From positions 107,209 through 171,208 of the forward strand of contig NZ_CAKZLP010000066.1 in NCBI RefSeq assembly GCF_937127095.1: DNA of 64,000 bases. The letters are read 5' to 3'. The notes beneath the pieces were generated by a model. The model searched no databases and was not told the DNA's origin. It was given only the letters and a program-made list of their open reading frames with translations. The position numbers and the translations under genes were made by a program. This document shows positions 27,259-36,163 of this stretch, piece by piece; position 1 is the first letter of the stretch; the number at the start of each line of letters is the position of its first letter. The DNA comes from an uncultured Amphritea sp. (GTDB lineage: Bacteria > Pseudomonadota > Gammaproteobacteria > Pseudomonadales > Balneatricaceae).

Positions 27259-27984
27259 ATGAGACAGATTGTACTGGATACCGAAACTACCGGTATCGAC
27301 CCGAAAGAGGGACACCGGATTATTGAGATTGGTTGTGTTGAGATGATGAACCGTCGACTGACGGGTCGCACCTATCATCGCTACCTCAAACCGGATCGTG
27401 AGATTGAAGAGGAGGCGATTCAGGTTCACGGCATCACCAACGAGTTTCTTGATGACAAGCCCCGCTTTGCAGATATTCAGGATGAATTTTTACACTTTAT
27501 CCGCGGGGCGGACCTGGTTATACATAATGCCGCGTTTGACGTTGGCTTTATCGACAACGAGATGAGACTGAATAATCATCAGGAACGGGTGCATGACTTT
27601 TGCCAGGTGACCGACACCCTGGCGATTGCCCGTAAGAAGCATCCCGGGCAGAAAAACAACCTCGATGCACTGTGTCGTCGTTATGGTATAGACAACAGTC
27701 ATCGTGAACTGCACGGCGCATTACTGGACTCGGAGATTCTTGCCGATGTTTATCTGATGCTCACCGGTGGTCAGAAAAATCTGATGCTGGCGGGTGAAGA
27801 GGATGGCCATGATGGTGTTGATCAGGTTCGCCGGATGGATACTTCAGCTCTGAATTTAAACGTTGTGCAGGCGGAGGAGGCTGAGTTGCAGGCTCATAAT
27901 GGCTATATTGCGCACCTGGATGCGAAGGGTGGCAGTATCTGGAGTCAGATAAGCGGGCAAAGCTCCAACCCGGAAACGGACTAA
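27259..27984 (+). CDS. dnaQ: DNA polymerase III epsilon subunit (3'-5' proofreading exonuclease)
   Basis: Proofreading subunit of the replicative polymerase core, 241 residues. The DnaQ exonuclease motifs are all present: ExoI VLDTETTG, ExoII HNAAFDVGF, and ExoIII HGALLDSEILADVY with the catalytic His. The C-terminal tail after residue 185 would bind the alpha subunit. It lies 15 bp after rnhA on the same strand, whereas in E. coli the two are divergent. It ends at a strong bidirectional terminator. Confidence 0.96.
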   Translation: MRQIVLDTETTGIDPKEGHRIIEIGCVEMMNRRLTGRTYHRYLKPDREIEEEAIQVHGITNEFLDDKPRFADIQDEFLHFIRGADLVIHNAAFDVGFIDNEMRLNNHQERVHDFCQVTDTLAIARKKHPGQKNNLDALCRRYGIDNSHRELHGALLDSEILADVYLMLTGGQKNLMLAGEEDGHDGVDQVRRMDTSALNLNVVQAEEAELQAHNGYIAHLDAKGGSIWSQISGQSSNPETD

Positions 27985-27996
27985 GACGTTTCGCAT

Positions 27997-28031
27997 AAAA
28001 AAAGCAGGCGCTGAAAACGCCTGCTTTTTTT
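27997..28031. terminator. Bidirectional terminator between dnaQ and nhaB
   Basis: AAAAAAAGCAGGCG/CGCCTGCTTTTTTT perfect stem with a 7-nt loop. It serves dnaQ on the plus strand and nhaB on the minus strand. Confidence 0.95.
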
Positions 28032-28045
28032 ATCTGTTAGTTTTC

Positions 28046-29545
28046 TTACAGGAGGAAGGTTACCGAAAGATAGCCTGTGATACTCATTACCACAGTGTAG
28101 GGTAACGCCATCCACACCATTGTTCCGTACGACAGACGAATCAATGGCGCCAGAGCTGATGTTAGCAGAAATAGAAATGCCGCCTGTCCATTCGGTGTTG
28201 CCACGCTGGGAATGTTGGTACCGGTATTGATTGCAATCGCCAGCAGGTCAAAATGTTCACGGGTAATAGATCCTTCGTGCAGAGCCGCCAACACTTCGTT
28301 AATGTAGACGGTGGCAACAAACACGTTATCTGAGATCGCTGATAGCAAGCCGTTAGCGATAAAGAAGATCCCGGGCTGAACATGAGTGTCCATCGCCAGA
28401 ACTGAAGCGATGATCGGCTGGAACAGGTGTTGCTCGTGAATAACCGATACGATGGAGAAAAATACCACCAGCAGTGCGGTAAATGGCAGCGCCTCTTCAA
28501 ACGCTTTGCCAATCTGATGCTCTTCTACAATGCCGTTAAAGGCGGTTAGAAGAATGATCACGGTTAAGCCAATCAGACCTACGGCTGCCAGGTGGAATGC
28601 CAGGGCGAGCACCAGAAACAGAGCTACCAGAATCTGTACAAATAAAGCCAGCTTGTCTGATTTAGTCAGTTTTCTGTCTTGCTCAGCGGAGAAATCTTCC
28701 AGAATGGTTCTAACTGACGGGGGGATGTCAGCACCGTAACCAAACCATTTTAGCTTTTCCAGTAACATGCAGGTTGCCAGACCAGCAAACAGAACCGGCA
28801 TGGTGACTGGCGCCATAAGGATGAAAAATTCGACAAAATCCCAGCCAGCTTTCTGGGCAATCAAAAGATTCTGAGGTTCCCCGACCAGGGTGCAAACGCC
28901 CCCCAGCGCTGTACCTACAGCACCGTGCATCAGTAAACTACGCAGAAATGCGCGAAACTGTGCCAGCGCTTCATGATGATCTAAATGAACGTTTTCATCA
29001 TCGCCATGATCATGAGATCCCAGTTGAGACTGCTTACCCGAAGCTACTTTGTGATAGACCGCATAGAATCCAACCCCGACGCTAATCAATACAGCCGTGA
29101 CCGTCAGGGCATCGAGGAATGCCGACAGCAGTGCAGCAAACAGTGAAAAGGTCAGTGAAAGAAGGACTTTGGAGTGGATTTTAAGCAGTAGTTTGGTAAA
29201 CACCCAGAGGAGCATGTTCTTCATGAAGTAGATGCCTGCTACCATAAACATCAGTAGCAGAATAACTTCCAGATTCGAAGCCACTTCATGGTAAACCGTT
29301 TCAGGGCTGGCCAGTCCGATAATGATCGCTTCAAGGGCCAGCAAGCCGCCGGGCTGCAGCGGATAACATTTGAGTGCCAGCGCAAGGGTGAAGATAAACT
29401 CAAATATCAGTATCCAGCCAGTTACAACGGGACCTGCTGTAAATAGGAGAATAGGGTTTAGAATCAAAAAGAATACAATGGCCTGCTTATACCAGATGGG
29501 TGAGTTGCCAAGGAAGTTCTTAATAAGCGCCTGCGTTGTGGTCAT
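28046..29545 (-). CDS. nhaB: Na+/H+ antiporter NhaB
   Basis: Electrogenic inner-membrane Na+/H+ exchanger of 499 residues with about 12 membrane segments. It follows E. coli NhaB closely: NFLGNSPIWYK, ALALKCYPLQPGGLLALEA, MFMVAGIYFMKNMLLW and SAFLDALTVTAVLISVGVGFY. ATG 29545 is chosen over a TTG 21 nt upstream because the family starts about eight residues before NFLG. It exports Na+ and would work with the Na+-NQR encoded later in the window. Confidence 0.95.
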   Translation of the reverse strand: MTTTQALIKNFLGNSPIWYKQAIVFFLILNPILLFTAGPVVTGWILIFEFIFTLALALKCYPLQPGGLLALEAIIIGLASPETVYHEVASNLEVILLLMFMVAGIYFMKNMLLWVFTKLLLKIHSKVLLSLTFSLFAALLSAFLDALTVTAVLISVGVGFYAVYHKVASGKQSQLGSHDHGDDENVHLDHHEALAQFRAFLRSLLMHGAVGTALGGVCTLVGEPQNLLIAQKAGWDFVEFFILMAPVTMPVLFAGLATCMLLEKLKWFGYGADIPPSVRTILEDFSAEQDRKLTKSDKLALFVQILVALFLVLALAFHLAAVGLIGLTVIILLTAFNGIVEEHQIGKAFEEALPFTALLVVFFSIVSVIHEQHLFQPIIASVLAMDTHVQPGIFFIANGLLSAISDNVFVATVYINEVLAALHEGSITREHFDLLAIAINTGTNIPSVATPNGQAAFLFLLTSALAPLIRLSYGTMVWMALPYTVVMSITGYLSVTFLL

Positions 29546-29815
29546 CGATACGGGGTCCTGTGCCAATTCGGGCCTATGGAAAGTTTCTGTGCATCATGAT
29601 AGATGTAGTGATAACAGTCTTTCCAGAGTAACTTCAGTAGTTAAAGTCGTTATAATTCGGGCGTAGGTTAGCAGGAGTTATGCTAAAGCAAAAGCCTGCT
29701 TAACTCGCTAAGAGTACCTTAGTTTTCGGGTGACATATATGCCTGAAATCACTGTTTTGTGGTCTGTTTTTGTTTGGTTTCTACTTTAGGTTCTATTTTG
29801 GGTTCAATAAATAAT

Positions 29816-30589
29816 ATGAAAACTGAATACATTTATTCATCCGGTCATCGAATTTGGTCTGACCCTCAGGGGCGCTGGTTATTTGCTAAAGCCTGTTGTG
29901 ATCATAGTCTCGCACTGGAAGAGTATGACCTGACCTTGCTGCCTGAGCAGCGGATTCGGCTGATTATTATGCCTGAAGATCTACTGGATCATACCCTGTC
30001 GGGTTTGCATCTGCGGCAGTTGTTGTCCCGCTCTGATGAGTCCAGCTTTGCGTTGCTGTCGAGGGCCGCACAGGTTACGACCTGGAGTCGGGACCACTGT
30101 TTTTGTCCCCGTTGTGGTGACGCGCTGGTCCACCATCACCAGGATCTGGCTAAGCAGTGTAATGGCTGTGGACTGACGCAGTATCCGCGACTATCTCCCT
30201 GTATTATCACCCTGGTGACTCGGGGGGAGTATTGTCTGCTGGCTCATGGGATACGCTTTACTGAAACCCGCTACAGTACGCTGGCCGGGTTTATTGAAGC
30301 AGGAGAGAGTGCTGAAGATGCGCTTTCACGGGAGGTAAGGGAGGAGGTGGGTGTAGAAGTTAACAATATTCGCTATTTCTGCAGTCAGTCCTGGCCTTTT
30401 CCTCACTCATTTATGCTGGGTTTTTTTGCGGATTATGTTTCCGGAGAGATCGTGCCGGAGCCGGGTGAAATTGTCGATGCCCGCTGGTTTCATTACAGCG
30501 AACTGGATGATGCGCCGATTCCGCCTCCCTTTACCATATCCCGTCATCTGATCGATGCATTTAAACAAAAATGGATAGCGGAGGATTAA
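29816..30589 (+). CDS. nudC: NADH pyrophosphatase/RNA deNADding enzyme NudC
   Basis: Nudix hydrolase that cleaves NAD(H) and removes NAD caps from RNA. The 257-residue product has a zinc ribbon (CPRCG ... CNGCG), the NudC-specific YPRLSPCII segment, and the Nudix box GFIEAGESAEDALSREVREEVG. The downstream SQSWPFPHS motif is the NudC signature. ATG 29816 is used; longer in-frame starts add unrelated residues. The stop overlaps the convergent SCP2 gene by 4 bp. Confidence 0.95.
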   Translation: MKTEYIYSSGHRIWSDPQGRWLFAKACCDHSLALEEYDLTLLPEQRIRLIIMPEDLLDHTLSGLHLRQLLSRSDESSFALLSRAAQVTTWSRDHCFCPRCGDALVHHHQDLAKQCNGCGLTQYPRLSPCIITLVTRGEYCLLAHGIRFTETRYSTLAGFIEAGESAEDALSREVREEVGVEVNNIRYFCSQSWPFPHSFMLGFFADYVSGEIVPEPGEIVDARWFHYSELDDAPIPPPFTISRHLIDAFKQKWIAED

Positions 30590-30921
30590 TTCCGCTTATC
30601 TTTACTGAAAAACTTGCCCAGCTGGGTAGCCAGCATCACGTTTCCTTCGGCCCTGAGCTTACCGGTCAGGTAAGCGCTCATGCCATCTTTTTCGCCGGTC
30701 ACCACTTTGATGAAGGTGTCGCTGGCGGTGATCAGGGTGATATCCGGGTCGGCGTGTTCACCGACCGCAACGGTCAGTTGCTGGTTCTCAATGGTGAAGT
30801 AAAAATCATCCGCATCGTTCAGTAAAAACTGAAAAGTGGCTGATATGTTGCTGGTGTTTTCCGGTAAAAAACGGCTGGAAAGCTTTTCGATAACCCGGGT
30901 CACAGTGATTGTATCAGACAT
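30586..30921 (-). CDS. SCP2 sterol-binding domain protein
   Basis: A 111-residue protein made almost entirely of an SCP2-like lipid-binding fold: FYFTIENQQLTVAVGEHADPDITLI, then DTFIKVVTGEKDGMSAYLTGKLRAEGNVMLATQLGKFF. Related small SCP2 proteins include UbiJ/UbiT-type lipid carriers of quinone biosynthesis, but the identity here is not clear. ATG 30921 (MSDTITV) is preferred to the ATG 27 nt upstream. It is divergent from sohB. Confidence 0.78.
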   Translation of the reverse strand: MSDTITVTRVIEKLSSRFLPENTSNISATFQFLLNDADDFYFTIENQQLTVAVGEHADPDITLITASDTFIKVVTGEKDGMSAYLTGKLRAEGNVMLATQLGKFFSKDKRN

Positions 30922-31044
30922 GTTTGATTCAGCTCTCCAATTCTTCATTCAATGTTATTGAGTTAGTAGGTTGTATGGTACATTACCCGACCATAAATCA
31001 ATATATTGAATTGCCCAAAAGGGCTTACGGATCTGGAGTGTTTG

Positions 31045-32121
31045 GTGGTCGATTTTCTGGCAAGTTACGGATTGTTCCTGGCGAAAGCGCTGACAGTGGT
31101 CGGTGCCATTCTTCTTGTTGTTGTGGCAATGGCGGCGGTCGCATCACGGAATAAGAAAGATAGTAGGGAGGGCTACCTTAATATTCACAGTATGAATGAA
31201 ACGCTGGAGGATATGGAGCATGCTCTGAAAGAGGCGGTGCTGGACCCGGAGGTCTATAAACATCAGCTTAAAGCTGAAGAGAAACAGGATAAGCTGGACG
31301 CCAAAGCACGTAAGAAAGCGCTGAAAAAAGGCAAAGTTGAAGCCGAGCCCGAACCTGAGCGGAAGCGTGTATTTGTGCTCGACTTTGATGGTGATATCAA
31401 AGCCTCAGAGCTTGAGCCGATGCGCGAAGAGATTACCGCAGTGCTGACACTGGCCACAGAAAAGGATGAGGTGGTTGTTCGTCTGGAGAGTCCGGGTGGT
31501 ATGGTTCACAGTTACGGCCTTGCATCATCGCAACTGGAACGGATTAAACGTCACGGCGTGCCGCTGACGGTCTGTGTGGACAAAGTGGCGGCCAGTGGTG
31601 GCTACATGATGGCCTGTCTGGCGGATAAAATTGTGGCTGCGCCATTCTCCATTCTCGGGTCTATTGGTGTTGTCGCTCAGCTGCCAAACTTTCATCGTTT
31701 GTTGAAAAAACACGATATCGACTATGAAATTCTGACCGCGGGCGAGTATAAGCGCACCCTGACTGTCATGGGTGAGAATACCGAAAAAGGCCGGCAGAAG
31801 TTTATTGAAGATCTGGAAGATACCCATAGTTTATTCAAAGAGTTTGTCGGCGAGTATCGTCCTCAGATCGACCTTGAGAAAGTAGCTACCGGAGAGATCT
31901 GGTTTGGTCGGCGGGCGCTGGAGGTCAATCTGATCGATGAGATCTCGACCAGCGATGAATATCTGACAAAAGCCTGCGAGGAAGCGGATGTTTTTCTGGT
32001 GCGTTATGAGTATAAAAAGACTCTTCAGGATCGCATCTCCGAGATGTCAATTAAAACGACTGACACCCTCTTTACAAAGTGGGCAGGGCGCATTTTAAAT
32101 TCGCATTTATTGGCTAAGTAA
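31045..32121 (+). CDS. sohB: Inner membrane peptidase SohB
   Basis: S49-family protease related to SppA. The 358-residue product has a membrane helix at about residues 8-35 (YGLFLAKALTVVGAILLVVVAMAAV), a charged Lys/Glu-rich linker, then the S49 domain with the catalytic Ser in KVAASGGYMMA and Lys in GEYKRTLT. GTG 31045 is selected because GGAG lies 6 nt upstream and the first residues then match E. coli SohB. A perfect 12-bp palindrome TCAATATATTGA (30998-31009) lies just upstream. Confidence 0.93.
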   Translation: MVDFLASYGLFLAKALTVVGAILLVVVAMAAVASRNKKDSREGYLNIHSMNETLEDMEHALKEAVLDPEVYKHQLKAEEKQDKLDAKARKKALKKGKVEAEPEPERKRVFVLDFDGDIKASELEPMREEITAVLTLATEKDEVVVRLESPGGMVHSYGLASSQLERIKRHGVPLTVCVDKVAASGGYMMACLADKIVAAPFSILGSIGVVAQLPNFHRLLKKHDIDYEILTAGEYKRTLTVMGENTEKGRQKFIEDLEDTHSLFKEFVGEYRPQIDLEKVATGEIWFGRRALEVNLIDEISTSDEYLTKACEEADVFLVRYEYKKTLQDRISEMSIKTTDTLFTKWAGRILNSHLLAK

Positions 32122-32182
32122 CCAAAATGGTAAGGGAAATGCCTGCATTTGTCTCATTGAAGCTTATAATAATATTGTAAAA

Positions 32183-32219
32183 GTTTTAAACATGTGAAGC
32201 GAGTTTCGCTGTTTAAAAC
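32183..32219 (+). promoter_or_regulatory. Palindromic operator candidate upstream of psrA
   Basis: Perfect 9-bp arms GTTTTAAAC (32183-32191) and GTTTAAAAC (32211-32219) enclose a second dyad AGCGA-GTT-TCGCT (32198-32210). A TATAAT box at 32165-32170 would place the transcription start close to the left arm. PsrA proteins bind AAAC...GTTT-type palindromes and repress their own gene in Pseudomonas, so autoregulation is likely. Confidence 0.55.
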
Positions 32220-32252
32220 GGCTAGAGTTATAAACACGAAATGGAAGCGTCG

Positions 32253-32912
32253 ATGAGACAGTCTGCAACCGCAAAGAAAATATTGTTATCTGCTGAATCT
32301 CTGTTTGCTGAACAGGGCTTCGCGGAAACGACGATGCGGGAGATTACCAGTGCTGCCAAGGTAAATCTTGCGGCAGTAAATTATCATTTTGGCTCAAAGA
32401 AAGGTTTGATTACGGCGGTTGCTGAAAAATATCTGACCCCATTGGTGTCGCATCTTCAGGATGCCCTGAGTGAACGGCAGGTCGTCGGTAGTGGTGAAAC
32501 CATTACTGCTGAAGAGTTGCTCGAGATTCTGATGCGCACCTTGCTTCAGGTAGGCAAGTCCAAGCAGTTTGCACTACCGGTATTTATGCGCTTGCTGGAA
32601 CTAATCTATATGAAGAATCAGGAAGAGCTGCGGGAGGCTATGGTCAGTCGTTACCGTGGTTCTTTTACCGCTTTCATCGATCTGGTGCGCAAGGATAGTG
32701 CCGTGATGGATGATGAGGAGTTCTTCTGGCGACTGCACTTTCTGCTCGGTTCAATCATTTTTACCCTATCAAATTTCCAGACACTGGTAGCGATTGAGAT
32801 GCGTGAGTATGAGCGATCTGCTGAGATTGAACGGACACTGCATCGGATGATTCCCGTGCTGGTGGCTGGTCTGCAGGCGCGTGCAGAACATACGCCCTTT
32901 ACCCGTCTATGA
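32253..32912 (+). CDS. psrA: TetR-family regulator, PsrA type
   Basis: TetR-type repressor of 219 residues. The N-terminal HTH has FAEQGFAETTMREITSAAKVNLAAVNYHFGSKKGLI, which matches Pseudomonas PsrA nearly residue for residue in the recognition helix (VNLAAVNYHFGSKK). PsrA senses long-chain fatty acids and controls beta-oxidation, and in pseudomonads also rpoS. ATG 32253 is preferred (GGAAG 5 nt upstream) to ATG 32241. The nagZ-psrA neighbourhood is also found in P. aeruginosa. The stop overlaps the next gene by 4 bp. Confidence 0.85.
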   Translation: MRQSATAKKILLSAESLFAEQGFAETTMREITSAAKVNLAAVNYHFGSKKGLITAVAEKYLTPLVSHLQDALSERQVVGSGETITAEELLEILMRTLLQVGKSKQFALPVFMRLLELIYMKNQEELREAMVSRYRGSFTAFIDLVRKDSAVMDDEEFFWRLHFLLGSIIFTLSNFQTLVAIEMREYERSAEIERTLHRMIPVLVAGLQARAEHTPFTRL

Positions 32913-33406
32913 CGGACGCTGTAAACCCTTCTATGCATATCCGCATATCAATAAGCCGTCAGAGTCTTGAGCTTTGGCGGGATGCTGTGTGTCTTATTAC
33001 TTACCCTGTCTCAACTGCCCTCAAGGGTGCTGGCGAGCAAAAAAACAGTGGTTGTACTCCCCGTGGAAAACATCTGATTCGTGCCAAGATTGGTGCCGGT
33101 AAACCGCTTAATACGGTATTTATGGGTCGGCGTGATACCGGGGAAGTCTATTCTGCCGAACTGGCTGGGCGCTATCCTCAGCGCGACTGGATTTTAACCC
33201 GCATTCTCTGGTTGTCTGGCTGTGAAATAGGTCGCAATCGGCTGTCCTGCGTTGATACAATGCAGCGCTATATTTACATTCATGGTACACCGGACAGTGA
33301 ACCAATGGGGCAGCCTTTGTCTCATGGTTGTATCCGCATGCGCAATGTTGATGTTGTCGATCTGTTTGAACGCATCAGTGTTGGTACCTTTGTGTTGATA
33401 GAATAG
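32909..33406 (+). CDS. L,D-transpeptidase (YkuD family)
   Basis: A 165-residue YkuD-domain protein with the catalytic block HGTPDSEPMGQPLSHGCIRMRN, containing the nucleophilic Cys and conserved His. Such enzymes form 3-3 crosslinks or attach proteins to peptidoglycan. It has no obvious signal peptide, as is common for this short branch near nagZ; some members may act in the cytoplasm on recycled murein. It starts in an ATGA overlap with psrA. Its 3' end, including the stop, is part of a 16-bp tandem duplication. Confidence 0.88.
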   Translation: MTDAVNPSMHIRISISRQSLELWRDAVCLITYPVSTALKGAGEQKNSGCTPRGKHLIRAKIGAGKPLNTVFMGRRDTGEVYSAELAGRYPQRDWILTRILWLSGCEIGRNRLSCVDTMQRYIYIHGTPDSEPMGQPLSHGCIRMRNVDVVDLFERISVGTFVLIE

Positions 33407-33423
33407 CGTGTTGATAGAATAGC
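33392..33423 (+). repeat. 16-bp perfect tandem duplication at the L,D-transpeptidase 3' end
   Basis: GTGTTGATAGAATAGC occurs twice in a row (33392-33407, 33408-33423). The first copy holds the last codons and the TAG stop; the second is non-coding. It looks like a recent slippage event. Confidence 0.95.
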
Positions 33424-33459
33424 GTCACAAAAGAATTTCAATAGAAGAGTACAATACCA

Positions 33460-34479
33460 ATGTCTGGAGCACTGATGCTGGACATCGCTGGTCTGAGTCT
33501 GACCGCAGAGGATAAAACCCTGTTGCAGAATCCTCAGGTGGGTGGTCTTATCCTGTTTAGTCGAAATTACCGGTCACCTGAACAGCTTGCCAGTCTGGTG
33601 CAGGAGGTTCGGGCTTGCGCTCCCCGGATGCTGATCGCTGTTGATCAGGAAGGTGGCCGGGTGCAGCGCTTTCGTGAAGGGTTTACCCGTTTGCCGCCGA
33701 TGGCGGTGCTGGGGTCGCTTTACCGTGAAAGTCGAGATAATGCGCTGGCTGTAGCTACAGATATTGGCTGGCTGATGGCGGCTGAGTTGATCGCCTATGG
33801 TGTTGATATCAGTTTTGCGCCTGTTCTTGATCTTGATTTTGGCGTGAGTCAGGTGATTGGTGACCGGGCTTTCTCGGCGAAACCTGAAGAGGTAGCCGAA
33901 TTGGCGGGCGCCTTTATACAAGGGATGCGCGAAGCCGGTATGGCATCGACGGGTAAACATTTTCCTGGTCATGGCTGGGTGGTGGCGGATTCTCATCTGG
34001 AGATCCCGGTTGACGAGCGCAGTCTGAGCGAGATTGAAGCACAAGATCTGGTGCCGTTTATCGCGCTGATGCAGCAGGGGCTGGATGCGGTGATGCCCGC
34101 CCATGTTATCTATCGTCAGGTGGATGACCGGCCAGCCGGTTTTTCACCCTATTGGATCGGTCAGCGGTTGCGCCAGGAGATCGGCTTTGATGGGGTTGTC
34201 TTCAGCGATGACCTGACCATGGAGGGTGCTAGTGTTGCCGGTAGTTTTGAAGCCCGGGCGGCTCAGGCACTGGAAGCGGGTTGCGACATGCTGCTGGTAT
34301 GTAATAATCGTCCTGCTGCACTGCAGGTGTTGCGCTACCTGGAAGCGACAGAGCATCCAGGATCCGCACGTATTCAACGGATGAGCGCTACAGGCTGTTA
34401 CCATCCCGATCAGATTCGCAGCACTGAGCGCTGGCAGCGAGCATCAGATTCAGCTAGTCAGCTAATAAATACTCAATAG
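33460..34479 (+). CDS. nagZ: Beta-N-acetylhexosaminidase NagZ
   Basis: Family GH3 cytosolic enzyme of murein recycling that releases GlcNAc from anhydro-muropeptides. The 339-residue product has the substrate-binding KHFPGHG motif with the loop His, the QEGGRVQRF block, DLDFG, RAFS, and the nucleophile Asp in VVFSDDLTMEGA. Length equals E. coli NagZ (341). In P. aeruginosa nagZ also lies next to psrA. Confidence 0.95.
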   Translation: MSGALMLDIAGLSLTAEDKTLLQNPQVGGLILFSRNYRSPEQLASLVQEVRACAPRMLIAVDQEGGRVQRFREGFTRLPPMAVLGSLYRESRDNALAVATDIGWLMAAELIAYGVDISFAPVLDLDFGVSQVIGDRAFSAKPEEVAELAGAFIQGMREAGMASTGKHFPGHGWVVADSHLEIPVDERSLSEIEAQDLVPFIALMQQGLDAVMPAHVIYRQVDDRPAGFSPYWIGQRLRQEIGFDGVVFSDDLTMEGASVAGSFEARAAQALEAGCDMLLVCNNRPAALQVLRYLEATEHPGSARIQRMSATGCYHPDQIRSTERWQRASDSASQLINTQ

Positions 34480-34497
34480 ACCTATCGGAGCGATTCA

Positions 34498-35604
34498 ATG
34501 CAGGAGCAGATTTCGCAAACTTTCGCTGAGCTGGGATTGTCCGGCTACGCAGACGCCTGGATTTTACAGGTATTTGTGGTTGTGTTTCTTACCATGCTGG
34601 CTAATTTTGTCTCTAACCGGGTGTTTCGCCGGCTAGAAGCTCAGCTGGCAAAGACCCGCAATGTCTGGGATGACATTCTGCTGTATGCTGCGCGCCGTCC
34701 CATTGCGCTGCTTATCTGGGTGCTGGGGCTTAGTCTGGCATTCGAGCTGACCGATCCCGGCGCAGATTCTGTGTTGGTGGGTCTGGTTGATCCGCTTCGC
34801 AGAGGGTTGGTGATTGTGATGATTGCCTGGTTCCTTATCCGCTTTATCAATCAGGCGGAAGGGGTGCTTGTCTCTGATGAGAAAGTTAAAAATCCGATGG
34901 ATGAAACCACCGTCGGGGCGTTGGGTAAGTTGTTGCGGCTTTCGATCATTATTACCTCAGTTTTGGTCGTGCTACAGACTTTTGGCTACAGTATATCCGG
35001 GGTGCTTGCCTTCGGTGGTATCGGTGGCATCGCGGTCGGTTTTGCGGCCAAAGATCTGTTAGCTAACTTTTTTGGTGGTCTGATGATCTATCTTGACCGG
35101 CCGTTTAAAGTAGGTGACTGGGTGCGTTCGCCGGACAAAGAGATCGAGGGCACTGTAGAAAGTATTGGCTGGCGACTGACCTGTATCCGAACATTTGATA
35201 AGCGGCCGCTCTATGTGCCCAATGGAACGTTCGCGAGCATCTCGCTGGAAAATCCCTCGCGGATGACGAATCGACGCATCTATGAAAAAATTGGTCTGCG
35301 CTATGAAGATTCCGCGCTGATTGCTGGTGTGATTGATGATGTCAGGGAGATGCTGTTAAACCATCCTGAGATCGCCAGTGATCAGACTCTGATTGTTAAC
35401 CTGAATAGCTTTGCGCCTTATTCACTGGAATTTTTTATCTATACATTTACTAAAACCACTAACTGGGTGCATTTTCACGAAGTGAAGCAGGATGTGATGG
35501 CACAGATTATCAGAATTGTTCATGAGCATGGGGCCGATTTTGCCTTTCCGACTCAGACGATTCATCTTGAAACCGGCGAGTCTCAGGCAGAGCTGGCTCA
35601 ATAA
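34498..35604 (+). CDS. MscS-family small-conductance mechanosensitive channel
   Basis: Inner-membrane osmotic safety valve, 368 residues. There are four or five membrane helices. The pore-lining TM3 region is GVLAFGGIGGIAVGFAAKDLLANFFGGLMIYLDRPF, the classic MscS signature with the Gly/Ala packing ridge. The beta domain follows (VGDWVRSPDKEIEGTVESIGWRLT), then PNGTFAS and a C-terminal alpha/beta domain. It is longer than E. coli MscS by extra N-terminal helices, like YnaI/MscM-type channels. It lies 18 bp after nagZ, probably in the same unit. Confidence 0.92.
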   Translation: MQEQISQTFAELGLSGYADAWILQVFVVVFLTMLANFVSNRVFRRLEAQLAKTRNVWDDILLYAARRPIALLIWVLGLSLAFELTDPGADSVLVGLVDPLRRGLVIVMIAWFLIRFINQAEGVLVSDEKVKNPMDETTVGALGKLLRLSIIITSVLVVLQTFGYSISGVLAFGGIGGIAVGFAAKDLLANFFGGLMIYLDRPFKVGDWVRSPDKEIEGTVESIGWRLTCIRTFDKRPLYVPNGTFASISLENPSRMTNRRIYEKIGLRYEDSALIAGVIDDVREMLLNHPEIASDQTLIVNLNSFAPYSLEFFIYTFTKTTNWVHFHEVKQDVMAQIIRIVHEHGADFAFPTQTIHLETGESQAELAQ

Positions 35605-35666
35605 TACTTATTTGAGGCACCTCATGCTGGTGCTTATTGTTTGCCCGACTGGGCGTTGGAGGTTGT

Positions 35667-36071
35667 GTGGCTGTTGAGCAGAGTGAACTGGACCAGATTG
35701 CTGGATATGATGCGGAGCAGCGCTTCGATTATATGATTAGCCGGGTTGTTGAAACCGGCGAGATCTGGATCCTGACCGATGAGCATGGCAGTGTGATGCT
35801 GAATACCGATGATGAGGATTGTGTGCCGGTATGGCCTAATCTGGAGTTTGCTGAGCAGTGGGCAACCGGCGAGTGGTCTGTCTGTGAAGCGATGCCTATA
35901 ACATTACAGCAGTGGAATCATCGCTGGACTCCGGGGCTGGAAGAGGATGGCTTTGCGGTGGTGGTATTCCCGCTGCCGGGTAAGGGCGATGATGAGGACG
36001 GGTTGGTGGTCTGGCCTGAAGAGCTGGATATGATGCTCACCCGGGAAGTGAAACGGTCGCGTAAAAAATAG
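35667..36071 (+). CDS. DUF2750 domain protein
   Basis: A 134-residue protein of unknown function. It is almost entirely a DUF2750 domain: AEQRFDYMISRVVETGEIWILTD, then LPVWPN-type VPVWPNLEFAEQWATGEW and a C-terminal VVVFPLPGKGDDEDGLVVWPEELDMML. It is strongly acidic with a basic tail. GTG 35667 with GGAGG upstream is used; a TTG 30 bases earlier is possible. It follows the MscS gene and is closed by a terminator. Confidence 0.78.
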   Translation: MAVEQSELDQIAGYDAEQRFDYMISRVVETGEIWILTDEHGSVMLNTDDEDCVPVWPNLEFAEQWATGEWSVCEAMPITLQQWNHRWTPGLEEDGFAVVVFPLPGKGDDEDGLVVWPEELDMMLTREVKRSRKK

Positions 36072-36093
36072 GCAATTCAGTTCTGATTCAAAG

Positions 36094-36124
36094 AAAAAAC
36101 GGAGCGCGCTGGCTCCGTTTTTTT
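36094..36124. terminator. Bidirectional terminator between the DUF2750 gene and csiV
   Basis: AAAAAACGGAGC/GCTCCGTTTTTTT stem with a short loop lies between two convergent genes. Confidence 0.93.
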
Positions 36125-36163
36125 ATGCCTTTTTCAGATGTAAAGCTGCTGGAGGCGGATTAG

